A stretch of DNA of 61,446 bases, taken from assembly GCF_003254575.1 (NCBI RefSeq), contig NZ_QJUA01000036.1, forward strand, positions 1 to 61,446, read 5' to 3'. This document shows positions 42,223 to 49,445 of this stretch, piece by piece. The stretch comes from Mycobacterium kyogaense. GTDB lineage: Bacteria; Actinomycetota; Actinomycetes; Mycobacteriales; Mycobacteriaceae. The translations under genes were made by a program, and so were the position numbers. Below the pieces are notes generated by a model. It had not been told where the DNA came from. It was given only the letters and a program-made list of their open reading frames with translations, and did not search any database. Within the stretch, counting starts at the first letter, position 1; every line of letters starts with the position of its first letter.

Positions 42223-43148
42223 CCGAGCCGACCGACGACGAACCCGCCACGCCCGAACCGGCCACGCCTGAACCGGCCACGCCCGAATCGGCCACGGACG
42301 CCGACGGCCAGGAGGCGCCCGAGACCGCAGACGTCGAGGGGCCGCGCCGGCGCGCCCGCCGTGAGCGGGAGGAGCGTCGCGCGGCGCAGGCGCGGGCCAC
42401 GGCCATCGAGGAGGCCCGCCGCGAGGCGAAACGGCGCACGCTCACCGCGTCGCCGGCCGAGACCACCACGTTGGGCCGCGGCACCGTGCGCGGGCTCAAG
42501 CTGCTGTTGTGGAGCACTGGTGTCGCGGTGGTGGTCGTCGGCATCGGCCTGTTGCTGTACTTCACGCCGATCATGTCGGCGCGCGACATCGTCGTCGTCG
42601 GGTTGGGCGCGGTGACCCAGGACGAGGTCGTCGCGGCGGCCGGGGTGCCGCCGGGCAGGCCGCTGCTGCAGGTCGACACCGACGCGGTGGCCGAGAAGGT
42701 CGCCGAGATCCGCCGGGTCGCCAGCGTGCGGGTGCAGCGGGAGTATCCGTCGACGCTGCGGATCACCGTGGTCGAGCGCGTGCCGGTGGTCGTCCGTGAC
42801 TATCCCGACGGGGTGCACCTGTTCGACAAGGACGGCGTGGACTTCGCGGCGGGGCCGCCCCCGCCGGGCATCCCGTATCTCGACGTCGAGAACCCCGGGC
42901 CCGACGATCCGGCCACCAAGGCCGCGCTCGAGGTCGTGACGTCGTTGCGTCCGGAGGTGGCCGCCCAGGTCGGCCGGGTGTCGGCACCGTCGGTCGCCGC
43001 GATCACGCTGACGCTGATCGACGGGCGCACCGTGGTGTGGGGGACCACCGACCGCACCGAGGAGAAGGCCCTCAAACTCGGGGCGCTGCTCACTCAGCCC
43101 GGCAAGACCTACGACGTGTCGTCGCCGGACCTGCCGACGGTCAAGTGA
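42219..43148 (+). CDS. ftsQ: Cell division protein FtsQ
   Basis: A 309-aa bitopic protein. The cytoplasmic N-terminus (about 1-95) has three ATPEP repeats and a strongly basic, Ala/Arg-rich helix (RARREREERRAAQARA); one helix LLLWSTGVAVVVVGIGLLLY follows; then the POTRA domain (SARDIVVVGLGAVTQDEVVA) and the FtsQ beta domain (PSTLRITVVERVPVVVRDYP). It recruits later division proteins. In most actinobacteria ftsZ comes next; here an alpha/beta hydrolase gene intervenes. Confidence 0.94.
   Translation: MTEPTDDEPATPEPATPEPATPESATDADGQEAPETADVEGPRRRARREREERRAAQARATAIEEARREAKRRTLTASPAETTTLGRGTVRGLKLLLWSTGVAVVVVGIGLLLYFTPIMSARDIVVVGLGAVTQDEVVAAAGVPPGRPLLQVDTDAVAEKVAEIRRVASVRVQREYPSTLRITVVERVPVVVRDYPDGVHLFDKDGVDFAAGPPPPGIPYLDVENPGPDDPATKAALEVVTSLRPEVAAQVGRVSAPSVAAITLTLIDGRTVVWGTTDRTEEKALKLGALLTQPGKTYDVSSPDLPTVK
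42247..42291 (+). repeat. Three 15-bp tandem repeats in ftsQ
   Basis: Units of CCACGCCCGAACCGG, near-identical and in frame, encode ATPEP, ATPEP and ATPES in the disordered N-terminus. Copy number could vary between strains without changing the frame. Confidence 0.8.
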
Positions 43149-43221
43149 CTGATCGGCATTGCGCGGGCGGACGCCTCGTGTGACGGTGAACTGACTGCCA
43201 ACGGGTTGTGGGGAGCCGGGC

Positions 43222-44043
43222 ATGGCGACGATCGACGTTCCAGGGTGTCGACTGCACTACGACAGCTTCGGTGCCGGCGCGCCGATGGTCCTCGTGCACG
43301 GCACCGGTACCGACTCGTCGACCTGGGAGCCGGTGATCGAATTGCTGGCGGCCCGGCACCAGGTTGTGGTCTACGACCGCCGTGGCTACGGCCAGTCACA
43401 GCATCCTCCGGTGCGCGACTTCCGGATTCACCGTGACGATCTCGGGGCCATCCTCACGCAGGTCTGTGAGGAGCCCGCCCACGTAGTGGGCTGGAGTGCC
43501 GGGGGGTGTGTGGCGATGGCGTTGGCCGCCGGGACCTCCGCTCAGACCGCACGAATGCGATCACTGTGCGTCGTCGAACCGCCGTTCCACAGCACCCGAC
43601 TCATGGATTGTTCGGTGTTGGGTACGACCGCGCGGCTGAAGCTCAAGCAATTGCGCGGCGACCGTGTGGGCGCGGGTGAGGTGTTCTTCCGGTCGGTCTA
43701 TGCGCGCCGGTCGGGCGGCAATGCCTATGCCGACCTCGACGATCGTGCCCGTGAGCGGATGCGGGCCAACATCGAACCGGTGCTGGCCGAGTTCGATCCG
43801 TCGCGGTTCGGCGTCTCGGTGGATTTCGTCTCCGCTCGGGCCGTTGCGGCGTCGAGCGTTCCGATGACCTGGGTTCGGGGTGATCAGAGCCCGTTGTGGC
43901 TCGAGCGGACGTATCAGCGCTTCGTGCGGCTCCGACCCGATCTCCGGTCGGTGGTCCTCACCGGCGTCGGTCATCTTCCGCACGTCGAGGATCCGTCGGG
44001 TTTCGTAGCTGCGGTGAGCCCCGATCCGTCGTCGGCACGGTGA
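43222..44043 (+). CDS. Alpha/beta hydrolase inserted between ftsQ and ftsZ
   Basis: A 273-aa soluble hydrolase with GGGGAG ahead of the ATG. It has the oxyanion loop LVHGTGTDSSTW, nucleophile elbow GWSAGG (Ser near residue 94), the acid probably in WVRGDQSPLW and the His in TGVGHLPHVEDP, so a full Ser-Asp-His triad. A cap region (about 125-190) separates them. No signal peptide. It sits between ftsQ (73 bp upstream) and ftsZ (188 bp downstream) on the same strand; I do not recall a gene at this place in M. tuberculosis. Substrate unknown; it looks like a recent local insertion. Confidence 0.85.
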   Translation: MATIDVPGCRLHYDSFGAGAPMVLVHGTGTDSSTWEPVIELLAARHQVVVYDRRGYGQSQHPPVRDFRIHRDDLGAILTQVCEEPAHVVGWSAGGCVAMALAAGTSAQTARMRSLCVVEPPFHSTRLMDCSVLGTTARLKLKQLRGDRVGAGEVFFRSVYARRSGGNAYADLDDRARERMRANIEPVLAEFDPSRFGVSVDFVSARAVAASSVPMTWVRGDQSPLWLERTYQRFVRLRPDLRSVVLTGVGHLPHVEDPSGFVAAVSPDPSSAR

Positions 44044-44137
44044 GCTCCGAAGACTGCACACAATTTGTCGCGACACGCGGCGCGCCTGCTCGGCATGTGC
44101 GTGACCCGGCCCTACCGTTCTGCATGTACGGAACAAC

Positions 44138-44143
44138 TTGACA
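44138..44143 (+). promoter_or_regulatory. -35-like element of the ftsZ promoter region
   Basis: An exact TTGACA lies in the AT-richer part of the gap before ftsZ, 89 nt from the ATG, followed by TAACTCTAAGCCTCTAG. The matching -10 is unclear; several ftsZ promoters are reported in mycobacteria. Confidence 0.45.
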
Positions 44144-44231
44144 TAACTCTAAGCCTCTAGTTGAGATTGAGGGTTTGTCGCAGCGGTTATCCGTGTCAGG
44201 ACAGACGACAAGGGCAGGAAAGGGCGATGCG

Positions 44232-45398
44232 ATGACCCCCCCGCATAACTACCTCGCTGTGATCAAGGTGGTCGGCATCGGCGGTGGCGGCGTCAACGCC
44301 GTCAACCGGATGATCGAGCAGGGTCTCAAGGGCGTCGAGTTCATTGCGATCAACACCGACGCGCAGGCGCTGTTGATGAGCGATGCCGACGTCAAACTCG
44401 ACGTCGGGCGCGATTCGACGCGCGGACTCGGCGCGGGGGCGGACCCCGAGGTCGGCCGCAAGGCCGCCGAGGACGCCAAGGACGACATCGAGGAGCTGCT
44501 GCGCGGCGCCGACATGGTGTTCGTCACCGCGGGTGAGGGCGGCGGTACCGGCACCGGCGGCGCGCCCGTGGTGGCCTCGATCGCCCGCAAGCTCGGCGCG
44601 CTGACCGTCGGTGTGGTGACCCGGCCCTTCTCCTTCGAGGGCAAGCGGCGCAGCAACCAGGCTGCCGACGGCATCCAGTCGCTGCGGGAGAGCTGCGACA
44701 CGCTCATCGTGATCCCCAACGACCGGCTGCTGCAGATGGGCGACGCTGCGGTCTCGCTGATGGATGCGTTCCGCAGCGCCGATGAGGTGCTGCTCAACGG
44801 TGTGCAGGGCATCACCGACCTGATTACCACCCCCGGTCTGATCAACGTCGACTTCGCCGACGTCAAGGGTGTGATGAGCTCCGCGGGCACGGCCCTGATG
44901 GGCATCGGTTCGGCTCGCGGTGACGGCCGCGCGCTCAAGGCCGCGGAGATCGCGATCAACTCCCCGCTCCTCGAGGCATCGATGGAAGGCGCCCAGGGCG
45001 TGCTGCTGTCGGTCGCCGGTGGCAGCGATCTGGGCCTCTTCGAGATCAACGAGGCGGCCTCGCTCGTGCAGGAAGCTGCCCACCCCGACGCGAACATCAT
45101 CTTCGGCACGGTCATCGACGACTCGCTGGGCGACGAGGTGCGGGTGACGGTCATCGCCGCAGGCTTCGACGCCGCCGGCCCGGGCCGCAAGCCCGTCACC
45201 GGTGAGACGGCCGCCGCGGCAGCGGCCCAGCCGATCGCACCGGGCAAGGCCGGCCGCGTCGGCTCGTCGCTGTTCGAGACGGCCGATCCCGCGAGTGTCC
45301 CCGCGGCGCACACCAACGGCGCGACGGTGCGCATCGGCGGCGGTGATGACGGCATCTCCGACGACGATGTCGACGTGCCGCCGTTCATGCGTCACTGA
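44232..45398 (+). CDS. ftsZ: Cell division GTPase FtsZ
   Basis: A 388-aa tubulin homologue that forms the Z ring. The tubulin signature is GEGGGTGTGGAPVVA (about residues 102-116); N-terminal KVVGIGGGGVNAVNRM binds the nucleotide; the T7 loop region is NVDFADVKGVMSSAGTALMG. A variable linker (about 315-375) ends in the conserved peptide DDVDVPPFMRH, which contacts SepF and FtsW in mycobacteria. ATG 44232 is preceded by GGAAAGG; an upstream in-frame GTG at 44175 would add 19 non-conserved residues. Confidence 0.98.
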   Translation: MTPPHNYLAVIKVVGIGGGGVNAVNRMIEQGLKGVEFIAINTDAQALLMSDADVKLDVGRDSTRGLGAGADPEVGRKAAEDAKDDIEELLRGADMVFVTAGEGGGTGTGGAPVVASIARKLGALTVGVVTRPFSFEGKRRSNQAADGIQSLRESCDTLIVIPNDRLLQMGDAAVSLMDAFRSADEVLLNGVQGITDLITTPGLINVDFADVKGVMSSAGTALMGIGSARGDGRALKAAEIAINSPLLEASMEGAQGVLLSVAGGSDLGLFEINEAASLVQEAAHPDANIIFGTVIDDSLGDEVRVTVIAAGFDAAGPGRKPVTGETAAAAAAQPIAPGKAGRVGSSLFETADPASVPAAHTNGATVRIGGGDDGISDDDVDVPPFMRH

Positions 45399-45405
45399 CC
45401 CGACG

Positions 45406-45411
45406 TACGTT
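45406..45411 (+). promoter_or_regulatory. -10 element of a leaderless pgeF promoter
   Basis: TACGTT (TANNNT) followed by 6 nt and GTG 45418, only 8 nt after the ftsZ stop. It would let pgeF-yggS-sepF be made separately from ftsZ. Confidence 0.5.
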
Positions 45412-45417
45412 TCGCAC

Positions 45418-46131
45418 GTGATGTTCCGTGTGCGTCGTGTCACCACCACGCGAGCCGGTGGGGTGTCCAAACCGCCCTACGCCACGTTCAACCTGGGCGA
45501 CCACGTCGGCGACGATCCCGCTGCGGTGGCGGCGAACCGCCGCCGGTTGGCCACCGCCACCGGGCTGGGCACCGACGGCGTGGTGTGGATGAACCAGACG
45601 CACAGCACTCGGGTGGCCGTGGTGGAGCACGGTGGCGACATCGTCGACGACACCGACGGGCTGGTGACGACGACGCCGTCGCTCGGCTTGGCGGTGGTGA
45701 CCGCCGACTGTGTCCCGGTGCTGATGGCCGATGCCCGGCACGGGGTGATCGGGGCCGTGCACGCGGGGCGGGTCGGTGCTGCGGGCGGCATCGTGCCGCG
45801 CGCCGTGCAGGTCATGGTCGACGCGGGCGCACAGGTTCCGGACATCTCGGTGCTGCTGGGGCCTGCCGTCAGCGGGCCGAATTACGAGGTGCCCGAGCAG
45901 ATGGCCGACGAGGTGGAACGGCTGCTGCCCGGCAGCCGCACCCGAACCCCCCGCGGTACGCCGGGCCTGGACCTGCGGGCGGGCATCGCCCGACAACTGC
46001 GCTCGGTCGGAATCACCGCGATCGACGTCGACCCGCGCTGCACGTATGCCGATCCGAATCTGTTCAGCCATCGCCGCGGCGCGCCGACGGGTCGGTTGGT
46101 GTCGTTGATCTGGCTGGAGCCGGCGCCGTGA
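45418..46131 (+). CDS. pgeF: Peptidoglycan editing factor PgeF (YfiH/multicopper-polyphenol oxidase family)
   Basis: A 237-aa protein. Conserved blocks are TTTRAGGVSKPPYATFNLG, WMNQTHSTRV, VVTADCVPVLMAD and AVHAGRVG, whose His and Cys make the zinc site; DPRCTYADPNLFSHRR is near the end. In E. coli the enzyme removes L-Ser wrongly placed in UDP-MurNAc-Ser, which fits its place here beside mur genes. GTG 45418 is chosen since a -10 hexamer ends 6 nt upstream; ATG 45421 is the next codon. It overlaps the following gene as GTGA. Confidence 0.9.
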   Translation: MMFRVRRVTTTRAGGVSKPPYATFNLGDHVGDDPAAVAANRRRLATATGLGTDGVVWMNQTHSTRVAVVEHGGDIVDDTDGLVTTTPSLGLAVVTADCVPVLMADARHGVIGAVHAGRVGAAGGIVPRAVQVMVDAGAQVPDISVLLGPAVSGPNYEVPEQMADEVERLLPGSRTRTPRGTPGLDLRAGIARQLRSVGITAIDVDPRCTYADPNLFSHRRGAPTGRLVSLIWLEPAP

Positions 46132-46952
46132 CCGCCGATCGCGAGCAGCAGCTGCATGACAACCTCGCGCAGCTGCGCGACAGGCTCACCCGGGCCGCGG
46201 AGGCGGCGGGCCGTCGATCCGACGAGATCGAGCTGCTGCCGGTGACCAAGTTCTTTCCGGCCTCCGACATCGCCACGCTCTATGGGCTGGCCTGCCGATC
46301 CTTCGGCGAGTCACGCGATCAGGAGGCCACTGCCAAGGTCGCCGAGCTGTCGGAGCTCTCCCTGCTCGCGGGGGACATCCGCTGGCACATGATCGGCCGC
46401 ATCCAGCGCAACAAGGCCCGCTCGATCGGCACCTGGGCTTATGCGGCGCACTCCGTGGACAGCCCCAAAGTGGTTGCCGCACTGGCCCGCTCGGCGGAGG
46501 AGTCACTCGACAACGCGGCGCGTAGCGCACCGTTGAAGGTGTTCGTGCAGGTCAGCCTCGACGGCGACGAGAGTCGGGGCGGTGTCGACGTCGACTCGTC
46601 GGAGCGGCTCGATGCACTCTGCGCGGCCGTCGAGGAAGCGCCGGCGCTGACGCTGGTGGGCCTGATGGCGATTCCGCCGGTCGACGCCGACGCCGACGCC
46701 GCTTTCGCGCGGCTGGCGCAGGAGCGCGAGCGGGTGCAGCAGTGGTGCGGGCGGCAGCTCGAGCTGTCGGCAGGCATGTCCGGCGACCTCGAAGCCGCCG
46801 TGCGACACGGATCTACGTGTGTGCGTGTCGGTACCGCGCTCATGGGCGCCCGACCGCTAACGTCACCACCAGAAGTCACACGAGTCACACCTTCATCACA
46901 GACAACAAAGCCCGGCCACAGGTCATCACCGCACGAGGGGTCCTCACAATGA
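46128..46952 (+). CDS. YggS/PLPBP-family pyridoxal phosphate homeostasis protein
   Basis: A 274-aa alanine-racemase-like barrel that binds PLP without catalysis. The PLP lysine is in ELLPVTKFFPASDI; other parts are FGESRDQEATAKV, WHMIGRIQRNKAR and, for the phosphate, STCVRVGTALMGARP. The last ~30 residues after GARPL are Ser/Thr/Pro-rich, not family-like, and encoded by DNA that seems to hold a sepF control region with GTCAC repeats. It overlaps sepF by ATGA. The gene beside sepF is typical of Gram-positive dcw clusters. Confidence 0.9.
   Translation: MTADREQQLHDNLAQLRDRLTRAAEAAGRRSDEIELLPVTKFFPASDIATLYGLACRSFGESRDQEATAKVAELSELSLLAGDIRWHMIGRIQRNKARSIGTWAYAAHSVDSPKVVAALARSAEESLDNAARSAPLKVFVQVSLDGDESRGGVDVDSSERLDALCAAVEEAPALTLVGLMAIPPVDADADAAFARLAQERERVQQWCGRQLELSAGMSGDLEAAVRHGSTCVRVGTALMGARPLTSPPEVTRVTPSSQTTKPGHRSSPHEGSSQ
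46862..46889 (+). promoter_or_regulatory. Three GTCAC repeats upstream of sepF
   Basis: GTCACC (46862), GTCACA (46875) and GTCACA (46884) lie 60-90 bp before sepF, inside the atypical tail of the yggS-type gene. They resemble the GTCACA-containing direct repeats described for MtrA at the M. tuberculosis origin. Binding is conjecture. Confidence 0.3.
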
Positions 46953-47617
46953 GCACACTGCACAAGGTCAAGGCCTACTTCGGTATGGCCCCGATGGACG
47001 ATTACGAGGACGACTACTACGAGGACGACGAGCGCGGTCCCGCCCGCAGCTACCGTCGCCCCCGGGAAGACCGGTTCGAGGACGAGGGCTACTCGCGCGG
47101 CTACGACGACCTGCCCGAGGGTCGGCGCCGCGAGTACGACGAGCCGGCGGCCTACCGCGGTGGCATGCCCGGTGGTTTGCCCGGCGGTTTCGATGACGGC
47201 CGGTTCGAGCCCCGGATGCGTTCGCCCCGCGAGTTCGACCGCACGCCACCGCGTTTCGGTGCGATGCGGGGTTCGACCCGTGGCGCGCTGGCAATGGACC
47301 CGCGCGGTATGGCCGAGCTGTTCGAAGCGGGAAGCCCGCTGGCGAAGATCACCACGCTGCGTCCCAAGGACTACAGCGAGGCCCGCACGATCGGTGAGCG
47401 GTTCCGCGACGGCACCCCGGTGATCATGGACCTGGTCTCGATGGACAACGCCGACGCCAAACGGCTGGTCGACTTCGCCGCCGGGCTCGCGTTCGCCCTG
47501 CGCGGTTCCTTCGACAAGGTGGCCACCAAGGTCTTCCTGCTGTCGCCGGCCGACGTGGATGTCACCGCCGAGCAGCGTCGCCGGATCGCCGAGGCGGGGT
47601 TCTACGCCTACCAGTAG
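46949..47617 (+). CDS. sepF: Cell division protein SepF
   Basis: A 222-aa FtsZ partner. The N-terminus TLHKVKAYFGM is the membrane-binding amphipathic helix; about 15-115 is an acidic, Tyr/Arg/Gly-rich linker (DDYEDDYYEDDERGP); about 125-215 is the SepF core (ITTLRPKDYSEARTIGERFR, IMDLVSMDNADAKRLVDFAA, KVFLLSPADVDVT). In mycobacteria, which lack FtsA and ZipA, SepF ties FtsZ to the membrane and is essential. ATG overlaps the previous stop. Confidence 0.95.
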   Translation: MSTLHKVKAYFGMAPMDDYEDDYYEDDERGPARSYRRPREDRFEDEGYSRGYDDLPEGRRREYDEPAAYRGGMPGGLPGGFDDGRFEPRMRSPREFDRTPPRFGAMRGSTRGALAMDPRGMAELFEAGSPLAKITTLRPKDYSEARTIGERFRDGTPVIMDLVSMDNADAKRLVDFAAGLAFALRGSFDKVATKVFLLSPADVDVTAEQRRRIAEAGFYAYQ

Positions 47618-47710
47618 GCGCGGGTAGGCTGGCGGCGCCGGTTCGCTCTCGTCATCTGCGACTGCAGACCGGCTCTCCCCGTCACATCTGCCTAGTGAGG
47701 TCACCTTCCG

Positions 47711-48001
47711 TTGGGGCTCTTCTTCGAGATCCTGGGTTTCGCGCTGTTCGTGTTCTGGCTGCTGCTGATCGCCCGGGTCGTGGTCGAGTTCATCCGTTCG
47801 TTCAGCCGGGACTGGCATCCCCGCGGGGCGACCGTGGTGGTGCTCGAAGTGATCATGACGTTGACGGACCCGCCGGTGAGGTTGTTGCGCCGCATCATCC
47901 CGCAACTGACCATCGGGGCGGTGCGCTTCGACCTGTCCATCATGGTGCTGCTGCTGGTGGCGTTCGTCGGCATGCAGCTGGCATTCGGCGCGGCGGTCTG
48001 A
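47711..48001 (+). CDS. YggT-family membrane protein (Rv2146c type)
   Basis: A 96-aa protein with two transmembrane helices (EILGFALFVFWLLLIARVVV and FDLSIMVLLLVAFVGMQLAF) joined by a loop with DPPVRLLRRIIPQ. The TTG start at 47711 gives exactly the length I recall for Rv2146c; no ATG or GTG fits. YggT proteins are linked to osmotic stress and to envelope or division complexes, without a known activity. It lies 93 bp after sepF and before wag31, the usual order in Gram-positive bacteria. Confidence 0.9.
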   Translation: MGLFFEILGFALFVFWLLLIARVVVEFIRSFSRDWHPRGATVVVLEVIMTLTDPPVRLLRRIIPQLTIGAVRFDLSIMVLLLVAFVGMQLAFGAAV

Positions 48002-48109
48002 GGTCCGCCGCGGGCCTGGTCACCGCATTCACCGCAGGTGAAGGTGGAGATTCGATGTATTTATCGCCCTCGACTGCAACCGCAGGGTCTGGTGTGACAG
48101 GATGGACGC

Positions 48110-48137
48110 CAGTTACCTTCAAGCCAGGCTTTACACT
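48110..48137 (+). promoter_or_regulatory. Probable wag31 promoter
   Basis: TTACCT (48110-48115), 16 nt, TACACT (48132-48137, TANNNT); start near 48144, leader of about 34 nt that includes AGGGGGCAG before ATG 48178. The rest of the 176-bp gap holds nothing else that I recognise. Confidence 0.5.
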
Positions 48138-48177
48138 GTGAGATCGTTCTGACGATCCAGACTCAAGGGGGCAGACG

Positions 48178-49002
48178 ATGCCGCTCACTCCTGCCGACGT
48201 GCACAATGTTGCCTTCAGCAAGCCACCCATCGGCAAGCGCGGCTACAACGAGGACGAGGTCGACGCGTTCCTCGATCTCGTCGAGAACGAGCTGTCCCGC
48301 CTGATCGAAGAGAACGCCGACCTGCGGCAACGGGTCGCCGAGCTCGACTCCGAGCTGTCGTCCGCGCGCTCGGGTGGGGCTGCGGCCGCCGCCCAGCCGA
48401 CTCAGACGCTGCCGGTGTATGAGCCGGAACCCGAACCCGAGCCCGAGCCGGCTCCGCAGGCCGTATACGAGGCGCCCGCCCCGCAGCAGACCGCGCCCGC
48501 CTCTGAAGATCAGCACCTGCGGGCGGCGAAGATTCTCAGCCTGGCGCAGGACACCGCGGATCGCCTGACCGACGGTGCGAAGGCCGAGTCCGAGAAGATG
48601 CTCTCCGATGCGCGCTCGCAGGCGGACGCGATGGTCGCCGAGGCGAGGCAGACCGCGGAGACCACGGTCACCGAGGCGCGTCAGCGTGCCGACGCGATGC
48701 TTGCCGATGCGCAGAGCCGCTCGGAGGCGCAGCTGCGTCAGGCGCAGGAGAAGGCCGACGCCCTGCAGGCGGACGCCGAGCGCAAGCACTCCGAGATCAT
48801 GGGCACGATCAACCAGCAGCGCACAGTGCTTGAAGGCCGGTTGGAGCAGCTCCGGACGTTCGAACGCGAGTACCGGACCCGCCTGAAGACGTACCTGGAA
48901 TCGCAGCTCGAAGAGCTCGGCCAGCGCGGTTCGGCAGCACCGGTCGATTCGGGCGCCAACAGCGACGGCGGATTCAACCAGTTCAATCGGGGTAACAACT
49001 AA
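48178..49002 (+). CDS. wag31: Polar growth scaffold Wag31 (DivIVA)
   Basis: A 274-aa coiled-coil protein that marks the pole and organises tip growth. The N-terminal membrane-binding domain is MPLTPADVHNVAFSKPPIGK with GYNEDEVDAFLDLVENELSR; residues about 65-110 are a Pro/Glu-rich linker (EPEPEPEPEP, with QPTQTLPVYE just before it, the region of the phosphorylated Thr73 in M. tuberculosis); about 115-255 form a long coiled coil with alanine-rich heptads. It ends in an Asn/Gly-rich tail. Confidence 0.97.
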   Translation: MPLTPADVHNVAFSKPPIGKRGYNEDEVDAFLDLVENELSRLIEENADLRQRVAELDSELSSARSGGAAAAAQPTQTLPVYEPEPEPEPEPAPQAVYEAPAPQQTAPASEDQHLRAAKILSLAQDTADRLTDGAKAESEKMLSDARSQADAMVAEARQTAETTVTEARQRADAMLADAQSRSEAQLRQAQEKADALQADAERKHSEIMGTINQQRTVLEGRLEQLRTFEREYRTRLKTYLESQLEELGQRGSAAPVDSGANSDGGFNQFNRGNN

Positions 49003-49013
49003 CCTCGCTTCTC

Positions 49014-49334
49014 ATGCTCATCGTTGCGCTCGTCCTCGCCGTCATCGGCCTCGCAGCCCTGGTGCTCGCGGTGGTCACCAGCAATGCGCTGATCGCCTGG
49101 GTCTGCATCGCGGCCAGCCTGATCGGGGTGATCCTCCTGATCGTCGACGCGCTGCGGGATCGGTCGAAGGGCTCCGCCGAGGAGGAGGCCGATCAGCTCG
49201 ACGAGGATTCCGCGCAGCAGGACGTCGAGGACTATCCCGACGAGCCGCCTGCCGCGTCCGGGGCCGAAGACTTCCCCGACGAGGAATCCGTCCCAGCCGC
49301 CGAGCGCCCCGACGAGGGTCCGGCCAAGAGCTGA
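49014..49334 (+). CDS. Small two-helix membrane protein (Rv2144c type)
   Basis: A 106-aa protein with two hydrophobic helices at about 2-22 and 26-45 (MLIVALVLAVIGLAALVLAV and ALIAWVCIAASLIGVILLIV), followed by a strongly acidic Asp/Glu/Pro tail on the cytoplasmic side. It follows wag31 by 11 bp. TAACCT at 49000-49005, which includes the wag31 stop, ends 8 nt before the ATG and might be a -10 for a nearly leaderless message. Function unknown. Confidence 0.8.
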   Translation: MLIVALVLAVIGLAALVLAVVTSNALIAWVCIAASLIGVILLIVDALRDRSKGSAEEEADQLDEDSAQQDVEDYPDEPPAASGAEDFPDEESVPAAERPDEGPAKS

Positions 49335-49445
49335 ATCGCCCTGTCCTACAGCACCCTTCGCCGTGCTGATCATGGGTGACCGAGCGGGGCAATCCGGACC
49401 CGCCACGGCGCCGAATCACTGATCGACGACGAGGCAGGGAGGGTC

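Noticed and set aside
42247..42291. Short tandem repeats in ftsQ as a CRISPR or mobile element
   Set aside because: They are in-frame 15-bp coding repeats (ATPEP) in a disordered region.
49349..49368. CAGCAC/GTGCTG hairpin after the Rv2144c-type gene as a terminator
   Set aside because: Only 6 bp of stem, an 8-nt loop and no U-tract.
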